Notes: a model not told the origin generated them from the sequence alone. Positions 53,203 to 63,335 are shown, counted from the stretch's first letter. The stretch is 64,000 nt of DNA from Latilactobacillus sakei subsp. sakei DSM 20017 = JCM 1157 (GCF_002370355.1 NZ_AP017929.1:1302001-1366000), one strand, 5' to 3'. Program-made: numbers and translations.

Positions 53203-53700
53203 ATGACTGAAAGAATCGCATTATTTCCAGGGAGTTTTGATCCTTTTACCAAAGGACATCTAGATACAGTTGAACGGGCAAGTCGGTTATTTGATCGGGT
53301 GATTATTGCGGTCATGACTAATGCCGCGAAGAAGCCATTATTTGATGGTCCCACGAAAGTCGCATTGATTGAAACCGTCATTGCTGATTTGGACAATGTG
53401 AGCGTTGTTGCGCAACCTAAAACGTTGACCGCTAATTTCGCGCAAGAAGTTGGGGCCCGCTACCTCATTCGGGGCATTCGGAATGCTAATGATTTCGAAT
53501 ACGAACGGGATATTGCAGCGCTCAATCAAACGCAAGATGCACAATTAGAAACCGTGTTGTTATTAGCAAAACAAGAATTTTCGTTTATTTCATCTAGTAT
53601 GGTTAAGGAAATCGCTGCTTTTGGTGGTCAAGTTGATCAATTAGTGCCACCAGCAGTCGCAGTTGCACTTCAAGAAAAATTAAAACACGGAAGAGATTAG
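53203..53700 (+). CDS. coaD: Phosphopantetheine adenylyltransferase CoaD
   Basis: Makes dephospho-CoA from phosphopantetheine and ATP. The nucleotidyltransferase start ALFPGSFDPFTKGHLD and the later RGIRNANDFEYE and FISSSMVKEIA are complete. It is 165 aa. It ends one base before the ylbL start. Confidence 0.96.
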   Translation: MTERIALFPGSFDPFTKGHLDTVERASRLFDRVIIAVMTNAAKKPLFDGPTKVALIETVIADLDNVSVVAQPKTLTANFAQEVGARYLIRGIRNANDFEYERDIAALNQTQDAQLETVLLLAKQEFSFISSSMVKEIAAFGGQVDQLVPPAVAVALQEKLKHGRD

Positions 53701-53701
53701 T

Positions 53702-54748
53702 ATGCCCAAAAATAAGAAACTGACAAAACGATTAATTGTAATTGTGGTTTTAATCATTGTTGCAGTTGTTTGTTTAATGCCCACTGGCTATTATATTGAA
53801 GGTGCCGGGACCGCAGAAAATACCAGCCAATATGTTAAGGTCGACGGTAAACATGATCATCAAAAAGGCCATTTTATGCTGACAACAGTTGGTGTCAGAG
53901 GCCCAGTAACACCATTGCAATTATTATTGTCCAAGACGCAACCTTTTACGGAAATTGAAAGTCGTGACGAATTGATGGGCAATGAAGATACCGAAGCTTA
54001 CGAACAGATTCAAAAGTACTATATGGATAGTTCAATTAACGCTGCCGTTGAAGCCGCCTATAAAAAAGCTGATAAGGCCTACCATACGAAGTATCTGGGC
54101 GTTTATGTGATGTCGATGTTAGACAACTCCACTTTTAAAGATGATTTAGCAGTCGGTGATACGATTACCGCGATTGATCATCATCAATTTAAAAATGCCA
54201 ATGCTTTTGTAAAGTATGTCCAAGGTTTGAAAGTTGGTCAAAAGGTCACGGTTAGTTACGATCATGGTCAAAAACATCAAACGGCAACGCATCGTTTGAT
54301 TAAGTTACCAGGCACGCATCATCCAGGTCTTGGGATTACGTTAACCGATCACTCTAAGATTGAGACTGATATTCCGGTTAAAATTGATGCCGGTGATATT
54401 GGGGGCCCATCTGCAGGCTTGATGTTTACGTTGCAAGTTTATAATCAATTAACGAAGCAAAATCTCCAAAAGGGTCGTAAAATTGCGGGGACCGGCACAA
54501 TGGCTGCTGATGGCACTGTAGGTGCTATTGGTGGGATTGATAAAAAGGTACTGGTCGCTAGTCAAGAAGGCGCAACCGTCTTTTTTGCACCTAATGATCC
54601 TGTAACAAAGGCAATTTTAAAGGTTGATCCTGATTATCAAAATAATTATACAATCGCTAAAAATGCCGCTAAAAAAATTCATACTAAGATGAAGATCGTA
54701 CCGGTCAAAACCTTAGATGATGCGTTAACTTATTTGAAAAATCATTAA
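53702..54748 (+). CDS. ylbL: PDZ and Lon-like serine protease domain protein (YlbL)
   Basis: A 348-aa membrane-anchored protease. It has an N-terminal transmembrane helix (about residues 10-30), a PDZ domain in the middle (YLGVYVMSMLDNSTFKDD) and a C-terminal Lon-type S16 domain. The catalytic dyad is Ser in IGGPSAGLMF and Lys in GGIDKKVL. It is a usual neighbour of coaD. YlbL degrades a division inhibitor in Bacillus (family knowledge); the target here is unknown. Confidence 0.93.
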   Translation: MPKNKKLTKRLIVIVVLIIVAVVCLMPTGYYIEGAGTAENTSQYVKVDGKHDHQKGHFMLTTVGVRGPVTPLQLLLSKTQPFTEIESRDELMGNEDTEAYEQIQKYYMDSSINAAVEAAYKKADKAYHTKYLGVYVMSMLDNSTFKDDLAVGDTITAIDHHQFKNANAFVKYVQGLKVGQKVTVSYDHGQKHQTATHRLIKLPGTHHPGLGITLTDHSKIETDIPVKIDAGDIGGPSAGLMFTLQVYNQLTKQNLQKGRKIAGTGTMAADGTVGAIGGIDKKVLVASQEGATVFFAPNDPVTKAILKVDPDYQNNYTIAKNAAKKIHTKMKIVPVKTLDDALTYLKNH

Positions 54749-54787
54749 AAAAAGTTTGCCGAAGATAAAAATACGGCAAACTTTTTT
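54748..54787 (+). terminator. Terminator after ylbL
   Basis: AAAAAAGTTTGCCG / CGGCAAACTTTTTT stem, 12-base loop. Confidence 0.9.
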
Positions 54788-54823
54788 GTGCGTTTAGGGG
54801 TATATAAGAGTAAGGAGGTGACG

Positions 54824-55531
54824 ATGATGTGGCAAGATTATTGGCAGCGATATCGGCGTTTTTGGTGGGTGCCTTGCTTAGTGCTATTGGGGATCATCAC
54901 GGGTGGCTTTTATTGGCATCAAACGCAACAAAAACAAAAAGTAACGCATAATGAGCAACTGCTAGCAACCAGTGCGTCTAAAATAAAACCTGCTACTAAG
55001 AAAACACACCAAGCGGCAACCAAGAAAAAAGGCGGTTTTGTCGATATAAAAGGTGCTGTGGCTTATCCGGGAATTTATCCGATCACAGTCTCTGAAACGC
55101 GCTTATTTGAGGTGCTCAAAAATGCAGGTGGTCCGACTGATGCGGCTGATACCAAGCGGCTTAATTTAGCCCAAAAATTAACCGATCAACTGATTATTTA
55201 TATTCCGAAAAAAGGAGAGGTGGTTACTGATCAAGAACTCATTCAAGCGCCACAACAAATTGCAACGACCAGTGAGCGTACGCCAGAACAAGCATCAACT
55301 GGGACAAGTGCGAATGCATCGAGCGCGAGTGACACTGCTAAAATCGATTTGAATCAGGCTGATAGTACGCAGCTTCAGACCCTCAATGGCATTGGCCCCA
55401 AGAAAGCTGAACAAATAATTGCTTATCGTGATGAACAAGGAAAATTTAAACAGATTGAAGATCTACAAAAAGTCGGCGGGATTGGTCCGAAGACGTTTGA
55501 ACAATTGCAATCACAAATTTGTGTGAATTAG
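54824..55531 (+). CDS. comEA: Competence DNA receptor ComEA
   Basis: Membrane-anchored DNA-binding protein of the competence uptake machine. One transmembrane helix (about residues 13-33), an SLBB domain (VDIKGAVAYPGIYPI), a linker of Ser/Thr/Ala and a C-terminal helix-hairpin-helix (LNQADSTQLQTLNGIGPKKA, then VGGIGPKTFEQL). AAGGAGGTG precedes ATG 54824/54827; spacing suits the second slightly better. It is the first gene of comEA-comEB-comEC. Confidence 0.95.
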   Translation: MMWQDYWQRYRRFWWVPCLVLLGIITGGFYWHQTQQKQKVTHNEQLLATSASKIKPATKKTHQAATKKKGGFVDIKGAVAYPGIYPITVSETRLFEVLKNAGGPTDAADTKRLNLAQKLTDQLIIYIPKKGEVVTDQELIQAPQQIATTSERTPEQASTGTSANASSASDTAKIDLNQADSTQLQTLNGIGPKKAEQIIAYRDEQGKFKQIEDLQKVGGIGPKTFEQLQSQICVN

Positions 55532-55582
55532 TTTTATCAAGTAGTATTTTTGCTATACTAGAAAGAAACAATTAAAGGGAGC

Positions 55583-56077
55583 ATGATGATGGCCAATAAG
55601 AGAATGCCTTGGAATCAGTATTTTATGTTACAGTCGGTTTTATTATCGATGCGCAGTACCTGTCCACGTCTATTTGTGGGGGCGCTCGTCATTCGTAATC
55701 GGCGGATTATTGCCGGGGGTTATAACGGCTCGGTGGCTCACGAAGATCATTGTATTGACGTTGGCTGTTTAATGCGGGATGGTCATTGTCTCAGAACCAT
55801 TCACGCTGAGATGAATGCTCTAACGCAATGTGCCAAATTTGGCGTTCAAACTGAAGGCGCCGAAATTTATGTAACGCATTTTCCTTGTTTACAATGTACA
55901 AAACTAATTATTCAAGCGGGTATCAGTAAGATTCATTACCAAAAAGATTATCATAATGATCCTTACGCGCTAAAATTAATTGAAAAATCAGGGATTGAAC
56001 TTGATCAAGTTAATTTATCAGTTGATGATGCGCACACACTCGTTAATTTCTTGGAGAACGAACAAGCAACTGAATGA
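55583..56077 (+). CDS. comEB: ComEB, dCMP deaminase family protein
   Basis: Zinc deaminase of the CMP/dCMP family, 164 aa. The zinc motif is HAEMNAL (His and catalytic Glu) and PCLQCTK (two Cys). In Bacillus ComEB is in the comE operon and assists ComGA positioning; the deaminase role is by family. The start is one of three in-frame ATG codons at 55583, 55586 and 55589. Its end overlaps comEC by four bases. Confidence 0.94.
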   Translation: MMMANKRMPWNQYFMLQSVLLSMRSTCPRLFVGALVIRNRRIIAGGYNGSVAHEDHCIDVGCLMRDGHCLRTIHAEMNALTQCAKFGVQTEGAEIYVTHFPCLQCTKLIIQAGISKIHYQKDYHNDPYALKLIEKSGIELDQVNLSVDDAHTLVNFLENEQATE

Positions 56078-58341
56078 AAAACAACTGGATTTATCCAGTT
56101 ATTTGTTTAATCAGTTTAAATAGCTTAATGCTTGGGGGCCAATCTTGGTTAACCTGGAGCTTATTATTATTGGCTTTTGTCAAATTAATAAGTCTCAGAC
56201 AAACTCAGATAACGATTATGACGATCGGCTTATGCCTTGTTTATGGGGGCCGTTTTTGGATAAGCTATCATAGTATGACACAACCACAACAACCGGTAGC
56301 ACAGTATTTTAAAGTGCAACCCGATGCGATTCAAGTCGCGGGCGACAGTGTTCAATTAACGGCAATCGGCCAACAAGATGGTCAGACTATTAAGGCTTAT
56401 TATCGCTGCCAAACGTTCGCCGAGAAGAGGCAGTGGCAACAAGTACGACACCCCGTTTTGTTCTATGGCGCAAAAGATTTTGAACGTATACAAGGAGCTA
56501 CCAATCAAAATGAGTTTGATTATGCCCGTTTTTTAGCGCAACAGAAGCGCTGCTTTTACCAACTGACGTTAGCCAAAGAAACAACTTTTGCGCTGAGACG
56601 TCCTAGTAGCGGTTTGGATTGGCTACATTATTGGCGCCAAACGTGTGCGCTGTATTTACGTAAGTTACCAACAGCACTACGGTTTCATGCGCAGACGTTA
56701 CTATTAGGTTTGCGGGAAGCGCAAGTTGACCATTACCAGGTTGTTTTGGGCCGCTTAGGGATTATTCATCTATTAAGTCTATCAGGGTTGCACGTGTTTT
56801 ATTTAGTGCAAGTCATTCGGTGGTGTGCGACTTATTGCCGTATACCGCGTGAGTGGTTAAACTGTATGTTATTTGGGCTATTGCCGGTATATGCCTTACT
56901 GGTTGGTGGTACGACAAGCATTAGTCGCGCGATTGCGCTTATTTTATGCCGGTTACTTTGCGAACAGTTGGGCATTCGGCAATCAAGATTAGATAGTTGG
57001 AGTTTAGTATTACTGGTCAATTTATTCTGGCAGCCTTATTTGCTACATAGTATGGGCGGGATTTTAAGTTATTTGATGGCCTTTGCGCTCATTTATATTG
57101 GTGAGGGTAGCACGTTTAAAGTTGCTTACTGGCTAAGTTTATTGAGTTTGCCGGTTTGCTTACGCTTTAATTATCGCTGGCACGTGCTGACGATAATGAT
57201 GAATGCCTTAGTAACGCCTATCTATCTACCAGTTGTGCTAGGTTTGGTGATTGTAGCGAGTGTGATGTTACCTGTTAGCAATCTAGTAGTTAACGGATGT
57301 GAGTGGCTGTTACAGTTGATTTACAAAGGCTTAGGATTAGTCGCTCAAATCCCCCATGCGATGATTACGTTTGGTAAAATCCCCTTGTTACCATTACTAT
57401 TGATTGTGACGGTCAGCCTCTTGTTAATCGATGGCCAGGCCATTAGCAATCAGTGGCGTAAACGGCTGAAACGCACATTGGCAAGTTTGTATTTGGCTAG
57501 TTTTTTGGCGATTCATTTTAATCCGACTGGCCAGGTAGTCATGTTTGATATTGGTCAGGGTGATAGTTTGTTGATTCAAACGCCGTTTAACCGGCATCAG
57601 CTTTTAATCGATACTGGTGGCCGCCTAGCGCTACCGCAAGCAGCTTGGCAACGGCGGGCGCAGGTTTCACGAGCGGAAAAAGTAACGGTTAATTATCTCT
57701 ATAGCCAAGGAGTAGATCACATTGATGCGGTGGCACTTTCTCATCAGGATGCCGATCATATTGGTGATTTGAATCAGATTTTGAAACAAATTCGTGTTGA
57801 TCGAATCATTTGTGCTGCCGGGTTACCGCAAAATCGGCAATTTCAAAGACAAATTCGACCATTTTTAGCAACGGTTCAAATTGAACCCTATTTAGCCGGG
57901 ACCGCTTTTAAAGTGGGGCCGCAAAAGTTTAACGTCTTAGCGCCGACTAAGCCGGGAAAAGGCGAAAATAGTGATTCGTTAGTCTTACAGGCACAAATTG
58001 GTGGGGCTAGCTGGCTGTTTACAGGGGATTTAGAGCAAGAAGGCGAACGAGCGATTATCGAGCGGTATCCACAGTTAACCGTCGATTATTTAAAAGTTGG
58101 CCATCACGGTAGTGAAACGGCTAGTGACCCCACCGTGATTAAAAAATTACACTTAAAAGGGGCATTAATCTCAGCCGGCAGAGAGAATCGTTATGGTCAT
58201 CCGCACCAGGAAACTTTGACGACTTTGCAAGCGGCCAAAGTGCCTTATTGGCTAACGGCCCAGCAGGGGATGTTGACCTGGTCGTATGGCCCCGGTCAAA
58301 GCGAAAAACTGCAAACAACAATAAAGGATAGTGAAAAATGA
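56074..58341 (+). CDS. comEC: DNA uptake channel ComEC
   Basis: Membrane channel that carries single-stranded DNA into the cytoplasm during transformation. It is 755 aa. An N-terminal part with the OB-like region (VQVAGDSVQLTAIGQQ) is followed by the competence domain with many transmembrane segments (LGIIHLLSLSGLHVFYLV), and a C-terminal metallo-beta-lactamase-like nuclease domain. Its metal motif ALSHQDADHIGDL is intact. The gene is whole, so uptake is at least genetically possible. The four-base overlaps at both ends show tight coupling. Confidence 0.95.
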   Translation: MKNNWIYPVICLISLNSLMLGGQSWLTWSLLLLAFVKLISLRQTQITIMTIGLCLVYGGRFWISYHSMTQPQQPVAQYFKVQPDAIQVAGDSVQLTAIGQQDGQTIKAYYRCQTFAEKRQWQQVRHPVLFYGAKDFERIQGATNQNEFDYARFLAQQKRCFYQLTLAKETTFALRRPSSGLDWLHYWRQTCALYLRKLPTALRFHAQTLLLGLREAQVDHYQVVLGRLGIIHLLSLSGLHVFYLVQVIRWCATYCRIPREWLNCMLFGLLPVYALLVGGTTSISRAIALILCRLLCEQLGIRQSRLDSWSLVLLVNLFWQPYLLHSMGGILSYLMAFALIYIGEGSTFKVAYWLSLLSLPVCLRFNYRWHVLTIMMNALVTPIYLPVVLGLVIVASVMLPVSNLVVNGCEWLLQLIYKGLGLVAQIPHAMITFGKIPLLPLLLIVTVSLLLIDGQAISNQWRKRLKRTLASLYLASFLAIHFNPTGQVVMFDIGQGDSLLIQTPFNRHQLLIDTGGRLALPQAAWQRRAQVSRAEKVTVNYLYSQGVDHIDAVALSHQDADHIGDLNQILKQIRVDRIICAAGLPQNRQFQRQIRPFLATVQIEPYLAGTAFKVGPQKFNVLAPTKPGKGENSDSLVLQAQIGGASWLFTGDLEQEGERAIIERYPQLTVDYLKVGHHGSETASDPTVIKKLHLKGALISAGRENRYGHPHQETLTTLQAAKVPYWLTAQQGMLTWSYGPGQSEKLQTTIKDSEK

Positions 58342-59366
58342 CAATTGAACAATTACAAAAAGAGCTTCAACAAAATCAATTAGCAACGATTTACCTGGTT
58401 TTAGGGCAAGAGTCAGCGTTGATTGAAAAAGCGCGTCAACTCTTTAAACACTATCTACCAGAAGAAGAACGAACAATGAATTTTGCCAGCTACGATTTAG
58501 CAACGACCGATGTGGCGAATGCTTTGGATGATGCCGAATCGGCACCTTTTTTTGGTGAGCGGCGAATTGTCTTTATGCAAAATCCCTATTTTTTAACGGG
58601 TGAAAAGGTTAAAAACAAGCTCGATCAGGATTTAGTTCGTTTCCAAGCCTATCTTGAAAAGCCACAACCAACAACTAGTGTGGTGCTATTTGCGCCGTAC
58701 CCTAAGTTAGATGAACGTAAAAAAATCGTGAAGCAATTAAAAAAGGTTGCTTCATTAGTTTCTGTTGAAAAAGTGAATGAGCGCCAAGTGCAACAATTGG
58801 TAACCGCTGAGTTGAAACAACAGGGGATGCAGATTGATAGTGAAGCGTTAGCCTTATTGATTAGTAAAACCAATAGTGACTATAGCCAAATCATGGCAGA
58901 ATTACCGAAATTAATGCTGTACGCACAACAAACTAAACAAATTACGACAGGGGCGGTCGCTGAATTAGTCAGCAGCAGTATTGAAGATAACGTCTTTTCA
59001 TTAGTACCGCTTGTTTTGCAGAAAAAAGTGGGCCCCGTTTTGACGATGTATCACGAATTACTACTCCAAAAAGAAGAACCACTCAAGATTAACGCGATTC
59101 TGATCGGTCAATTTCGCTTACTATTGCAAGTTAAAATTCTATTTGAAAAAGGGTATAGTCAGGGCAATTTAGCCAGTGTTTTAAAAATTCATCCGTACCG
59201 AATTAAATTGGCGATGCAACAGATTAAACATTTTTCAAAGCAAACTTTAGCGCAAGCTTACTTAGGTTTAGAAGAAATCGAAGTTAAAATTAAAACCGGA
59301 CAGGGACAACCTGAATTGTTATTTGAACTGTTCATGCTCCAATTTGCCGCTAAAAAAGTGGCATAG
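58338..59366 (+). CDS. holA: DNA polymerase III delta subunit HolA
   Basis: Clamp-loader subunit that opens the beta clamp. It is 342 aa with the family layout: N-terminal LATIYLVLGQESALIEKA, the SAPFFGERRIVFMQNPYF region, then the helical collar. It overlaps comEC by four bases. It is convergent with rpsT, separated by a terminator. Confidence 0.93.
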   Translation: MTIEQLQKELQQNQLATIYLVLGQESALIEKARQLFKHYLPEEERTMNFASYDLATTDVANALDDAESAPFFGERRIVFMQNPYFLTGEKVKNKLDQDLVRFQAYLEKPQPTTSVVLFAPYPKLDERKKIVKQLKKVASLVSVEKVNERQVQQLVTAELKQQGMQIDSEALALLISKTNSDYSQIMAELPKLMLYAQQTKQITTGAVAELVSSSIEDNVFSLVPLVLQKKVGPVLTMYHELLLQKEEPLKINAILIGQFRLLLQVKILFEKGYSQGNLASVLKIHPYRIKLAMQQIKHFSKQTLAQAYLGLEEIEVKIKTGQGQPELLFELFMLQFAAKKVA

Positions 59367-59377
59367 AACACAAAAAA

Positions 59378-59420
59378 TAGGCCCGACTAAAACGAAAACG
59401 TCTTAGTTGGGCCTATTAAA
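59378..59420. terminator. Bidirectional terminator between holA and rpsT
   Basis: AATAGGCCCGACTAA / TTAGTTGGGCCTATT, one G-U, with about 12 bases between. Confidence 0.9.
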
Positions 59421-59433
59421 ATATTGGTTAGAA

Positions 59434-59688
59434 TTACTTAGCCATCATTTTGTTTAAACGTGACTTGTCACGGCCAGCTTTGTTAGCATGGATTAAGCCT
59501 TTTGTTGAGGCCATATCAATAGCGCGTGTAGCAGCTTTTAATAGGTCTGCAGCTTCTTCGTTACCAGCAGCTTGAGCAGCTTTGAACTTTTTGATTGCTG
59601 AACGCATTGTGCTTAATTGAGAAGCGTTTCTGTTGTTTGCTTTTTCAATTGTTTTCACACGTTTCATAGCAGATTTAATTTGTGGCAT
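59434..59688 (-). CDS. rpsT: Ribosomal protein S20
   Basis: A basic 84-aa helical protein that binds 16S rRNA. It begins [20 protein letters not shown] and ends in KMMAK. It stands alone on the minus strand with GGAGGTGAACAACC before the start. Its order with holA and rpsO is as in other Firmicutes. Confidence 0.97.
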   Translation of the reverse strand: MPQIKSAMKRVKTIEKANNRNASQLSTMRSAIKKFKAAQAAGNEEAADLLKAATRAIDMASTKGLIHANKAGRDKSRLNKMMAK

Positions 59689-59835
59689 GGTTGTTCACCT
59701 CCGATGGGTTTCACTATCTTTATAAAAAAGATTTTTAATTTCAACAGACGTTATTATACCAAAATAGTGTGGGGGATTGCAATAAAAACTTGTAAAGTAT
59801 TTAAACTTGACTGCTTAATGAATTTGAACTTAGCC

Positions 59836-59864
59836 TTGCTTTCAGCATAATTTTTTAGTAAACT
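59836..59864 (+). promoter_or_regulatory. Promoter of rpsO
   Basis: TTGCTT at 59836-59841, 17-bp spacer, TAAACT at 59859-59864. Confidence 0.6.
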
Positions 59865-59874
59865 AAGACAGTGC

Positions 59875-59966
59875 TTTAAAAGCACAAACCCGTTACTCTG
59901 TTTAGCGACGTTCACCCGACGCTATTCGTTGTTTCGGGTAATATAACTGAAGGGTGGAAATTAGCA
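59875..59966 (+). ncRNA. Possible rpsO (S15) leader structure
   Basis: The 5' leader has an inverted repeat ACCCGA / TCGGGT around GCGACG and CGTTGT, ending shortly before the AGGGTGG site of rpsO. Such leaders bind S15 and reduce translation in other Firmicutes. No match to a family model was tested. Confidence 0.4.
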
Positions 59967-60236
59967 ATGGCTATTTCACAAGCAAGAAAAAACGAAATCA
60001 TCAATGAATATGCACGTCACGAAGGCGATACAGGTTCAGCAGAAGTACAAATCGCTGTCTTAACTGCAGAAATCAACTCATTAAACGAACATTTATCTGT
60101 TCATAAGAAAGATCACCATTCATATGTTGGTCAAATGAAGAAAATCGGTCACCGTCGTAACCTTTTACGTTACTTACGTGACAACGATATCCAACGTTAC
60201 CGTGAATTAATCAAGAGCCTTGGCTTACGTCGTTAA
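59967..60236 (+). CDS. rpsO: Ribosomal protein S15
   Basis: An 89-aa primary 16S rRNA-binding protein of the small subunit. Family core: [19 protein letters not shown], then [22 protein letters not shown] and the end [11 protein letters not shown]. The first Met and the AAGGGTGG site are clear. It has its own promoter and terminator. Confidence 0.97.
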   Translation: MAISQARKNEIINEYARHEGDTGSAEVQIAVLTAEINSLNEHLSVHKKDHHSYVGQMKKIGHRRNLLRYLRDNDIQRYRELIKSLGLRR

Positions 60237-60245
60237 TTCAACCTT

Positions 60246-60283
60246 TAAAAGCAAACAGTCTTTTTGGCTGTTTGCTTTTTTTG
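60246..60283 (+). terminator. Terminator after rpsO
   Basis: AAAAGCAAACAG / CTGTTTGCTTTT stem with a T run. Confidence 0.95.
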
Positions 60284-60463
60284 TGCGCTTTTTTAATATG
60301 AACTTGAAAATGTAAGGCCTTTAGTAATCAAAAGCTGTTAGTTTGTTTAAATTGTGATAAAATATGTATTAGACTTTAAAGCGGATGAGTTTTAAACGAA
60401 AGTAACACTCAAAAAAACAAATAATAGTTTGAAAGTAACCCTTTCAATTTTAGAGGTGAAAGA

Positions 60464-62182
60464 ATGAGTAATATTAAGATTATGCCACTTGGTGGTGTAC
60501 GCGAGAACGGTAAGAATTTAAACGTTGTGGAAGTTAACGACGAAATTTATATCTTAGATTGTGGGTTAAAATACCCAGAAACTGAATTATTAGGGATTGA
60601 TATTGTAATCCCAGATATGACTTATTTGGAAGAAAATGCAGAACGTGTCGCTGGGATTTTCCTAACGCACGGTCACGCTGATGCAATTGGCGCCTTGCCA
60701 TACTTCTTGAAAGGCCATGATGTGCCTGTCTTTGGTTCTGAATTAACAATTGCGCTCGCTAAGATTACGGTCAGCAGCGAACCTAAATTACGGCATTTCA
60801 ATAATTTCCACGTGATTAATGCCAATACAGCAATTGATTTTGAACAAGCGACAGTTTCATTCTTCAAAACAACGCATACCATTCCAGGTTCGTTAGGGAT
60901 TGTTGTGAAAACAGATGAAGGCCAAATTGTTTACACCGGGGACTTCAAGTTTGATCAATCAGCATTACCAATGTATCAAACGGATTATGCCCGTTTAACT
61001 GAAATCGGTCAACAAGGCGTCTTAGCCCTATTGAGTGACTCTGCTAATGCGGAATCACCTTTTGAAACGGCTAATGAACGCGATATTGCCGAATCAATTT
61101 TAGAAACATTTAAATATCAAAACGGGCGGATTATCGTGGCTTCAGTGGCCTCAAATATCCTCCGTATTCAACAAGTTATCGATGCCGCTTATAAAACAAA
61201 CCGGAAGGTCGTTTTAACAGGCCGTGATTTGGAAAAAATTGTGCGGACAGCAATGCGGTTAGAAATGTTAACCTTGCCGGATGAAGATATCTTAGTACAA
61301 CCTAAAGCGTTAAGTACATTGGCACCTGAAGAAACAGTGATCCTTGAAACAGGTCGCATGGGTGAACCAATCAAAGCCCTCCAAAAGATGGCAACAAGCC
61401 ATCACCGTTTAATCCATATTGAACAAGGTGATCTTGTTTATTTAACAACGTCACCTTCACATGCAATGGAAACTATTTTAGCGAAAACTAAGGATATGAT
61501 TTATCGCGCAGGCGGCGAAGTCAAAGCTGTCGGCGATGATCTACATGCTTCAGGTCACGCTAATAAAAATGACTTGCAGTTAATGTTGAACTTATTACAC
61601 CCACAATTCTTAATGCCTGTTCAAGGCGAATACCGCCAAATGGCTGCTCATGCGGATATTGCGCATGAAACAGGAATGGATTATAAGAACATCTTCATCG
61701 TGGGTAAGGGTGATATTGTCGCTTACGACAACGATAAGATGCATGTTGGTGGTCAAGTTGATGCGACTGATGTCATGATTGATGGCAGTGGGATTGGTGA
61801 TATCGGCAACATCGTCTTGCGCGATCGTAAATTATTGTCTGAAGACGGGATTTTTATCGCGGTCGTGACAATTGACCGGAAGAATAAGAAGATTATTGCT
61901 GAACCGAAAGTAACGGCAAGAGGTTTTGTCTACGTTAAGACAAGTAAGGACCTCATGGCAGAAAGTTCAGAAATCATCAAGCAAGCTGTTCAAAATAACC
62001 TTGATAACAAAGAGTTTGACTGGAGTCACTTGAAACAAGACGTTCGCGAAAACTTAAGTCATTATTTATACGAACAAACAAAACGGCGTCCAGTTATTTT
62101 ACCTGTGATTATGGAAATTAACCAAAATCACCGTCGTCAAAAGAAAGACACCAAACCAGCAGTTGAGAAAAAACAAGATTAA
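60464..62182 (+). CDS. rnjB: Ribonuclease J2
   Basis: Paralogue of RNase J1 (gene at 32999). It is 572 aa with the same layout, and ends with a basic tail (HRRQKKDTKP). The metal motif here reads THGHADAIGALPY, so the second Asp-His of HGHEDH is changed to Asp-Ala. J2 proteins form a complex with J1 and have weak or no own activity (family knowledge). The start is ATG 60464 behind AGAGGTG. Confidence 0.94.
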   Translation: MSNIKIMPLGGVRENGKNLNVVEVNDEIYILDCGLKYPETELLGIDIVIPDMTYLEENAERVAGIFLTHGHADAIGALPYFLKGHDVPVFGSELTIALAKITVSSEPKLRHFNNFHVINANTAIDFEQATVSFFKTTHTIPGSLGIVVKTDEGQIVYTGDFKFDQSALPMYQTDYARLTEIGQQGVLALLSDSANAESPFETANERDIAESILETFKYQNGRIIVASVASNILRIQQVIDAAYKTNRKVVLTGRDLEKIVRTAMRLEMLTLPDEDILVQPKALSTLAPEETVILETGRMGEPIKALQKMATSHHRLIHIEQGDLVYLTTSPSHAMETILAKTKDMIYRAGGEVKAVGDDLHASGHANKNDLQLMLNLLHPQFLMPVQGEYRQMAAHADIAHETGMDYKNIFIVGKGDIVAYDNDKMHVGGQVDATDVMIDGSGIGDIGNIVLRDRKLLSEDGIFIAVVTIDRKNKKIIAEPKVTARGFVYVKTSKDLMAESSEIIKQAVQNNLDNKEFDWSHLKQDVRENLSHYLYEQTKRRPVILPVIMEINQNHRRQKKDTKPAVEKKQD

Positions 62183-62196
62183 TTAAGTGATGACAC

Positions 62197-62246
62197 TTAA
62201 AAAAGGGCCGGATAAAGGATTATTTATCGGGGCCCTTTTAATTTAG
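62197..62246 (+). terminator. Terminator after rnjB
   Basis: AAAAGGGCCGGATAA / TTATCGGGGCCCTTTT stem with a T-rich end. Confidence 0.88.
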
Positions 62247-62270
62247 TGTTTTTGAAGAGGAGTGTTAGTG

Positions 62271-63218
62271 ATGGGAGAATTGACGGCCTTGCCGAATCAA
62301 TTTGAAAATTTGGTCCGTCTGGGCAAAGTAGCGCTCAACCAGCGCCAATGGCCAGAAGCAATAGCCCATTTGGAGGCTGCTTATGACTTGCAACAAACAA
62401 CGGCATTAAACCTTTTATTGGTCAGTGTATTAGTGGCTGCTGGTGACAATCAGCGCGCGCTGCAATTGGCCTTTGAAAAAAAGGACTTCTATACCAATGA
62501 GACCGATTTAAGGTTGCTGTATAATGGGCTACTCATTAAAAATCAGCACTTTATCGCGGCCAATGAGCTGTGGTCTGCTGTGGAGGCGACTGACGCCTTT
62601 GAACAGCGAACTAAGCAAAAGGGACAAGCGCTATTAAAAACGGCTGAAAAAGCCTACCAAGCGACTGAGCAGCAGGCAATCAAGAAACGCCAAGAACAAC
62701 TCTACAATATTACAACGGGTGATTTTCAAGACCAACAACGCCGACTGGATGCAGCAGAATTATTACCACTAGCTGATTATTTACAGGGGGTGTCACCAAT
62801 TTTGGTGAACCCGTATTGCCATCCATTTGTGAAAACAACGATTTTAGAAACGCTCGTTCGTTTGCGATATTCAGAATCAGTGACGATTAATTGGTTTGAT
62901 CAGGTCCAACAAGTGACACCTTCTGAGTTAGAATTGATGACTAATCGGCCTGTTTTAAAATTAATTCAAAAAACAATTCAAAATATCTTGGGGCAACAAG
63001 ATCCAATTATTTTAGAAGCGGCCTTAGCAGAGTGTCAAATGACGTTTGCCTATCTTTATCCATTTGAGGAAACGGTGATTGATAATCCTGAAGAATGGGG
63101 CCAGGCGCTGATTCAACAGTTAGGGGTCTTTATTTTTGAACCAACAGTTCCAATTTCAGAAAAGACGATTCAGTGGCTAAAAAAATTGCAAGAATTAACA
63201 GAAGAACTAGTCTTTTAG
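62271..63218 (+). CDS. TPR-repeat-like conserved protein
   Basis: A 315-aa soluble helical protein. The first 120 residues have TPR-like pairs of helices (LVRLGKVALNQRQWPEAIAHLEAAYDL). The rest is not recognised. A protein of this type lies upstream of tuf in several lactobacilli (from memory). The start is ATG 62271 with AGAGGAG eight bases upstream; the GTG at 62262 overlaps the site. It has no signal peptide. Confidence 0.75.
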   Translation: MGELTALPNQFENLVRLGKVALNQRQWPEAIAHLEAAYDLQQTTALNLLLVSVLVAAGDNQRALQLAFEKKDFYTNETDLRLLYNGLLIKNQHFIAANELWSAVEATDAFEQRTKQKGQALLKTAEKAYQATEQQAIKKRQEQLYNITTGDFQDQQRRLDAAELLPLADYLQGVSPILVNPYCHPFVKTTILETLVRLRYSESVTINWFDQVQQVTPSELELMTNRPVLKLIQKTIQNILGQQDPIILEAALAECQMTFAYLYPFEETVIDNPEEWGQALIQQLGVFIFEPTVPISEKTIQWLKKLQELTEELVF

Positions 63219-63335
63219 GGCTAGAAAACAATGATTTTATGCTCAAAATAATACTTTTTTTAAGGTTTAAGTGTTTACAAACGCGCTCATAGCAGATATA
63301 ATCATTTTTGAATTCTTTAAGCGTAAAAAAACACT

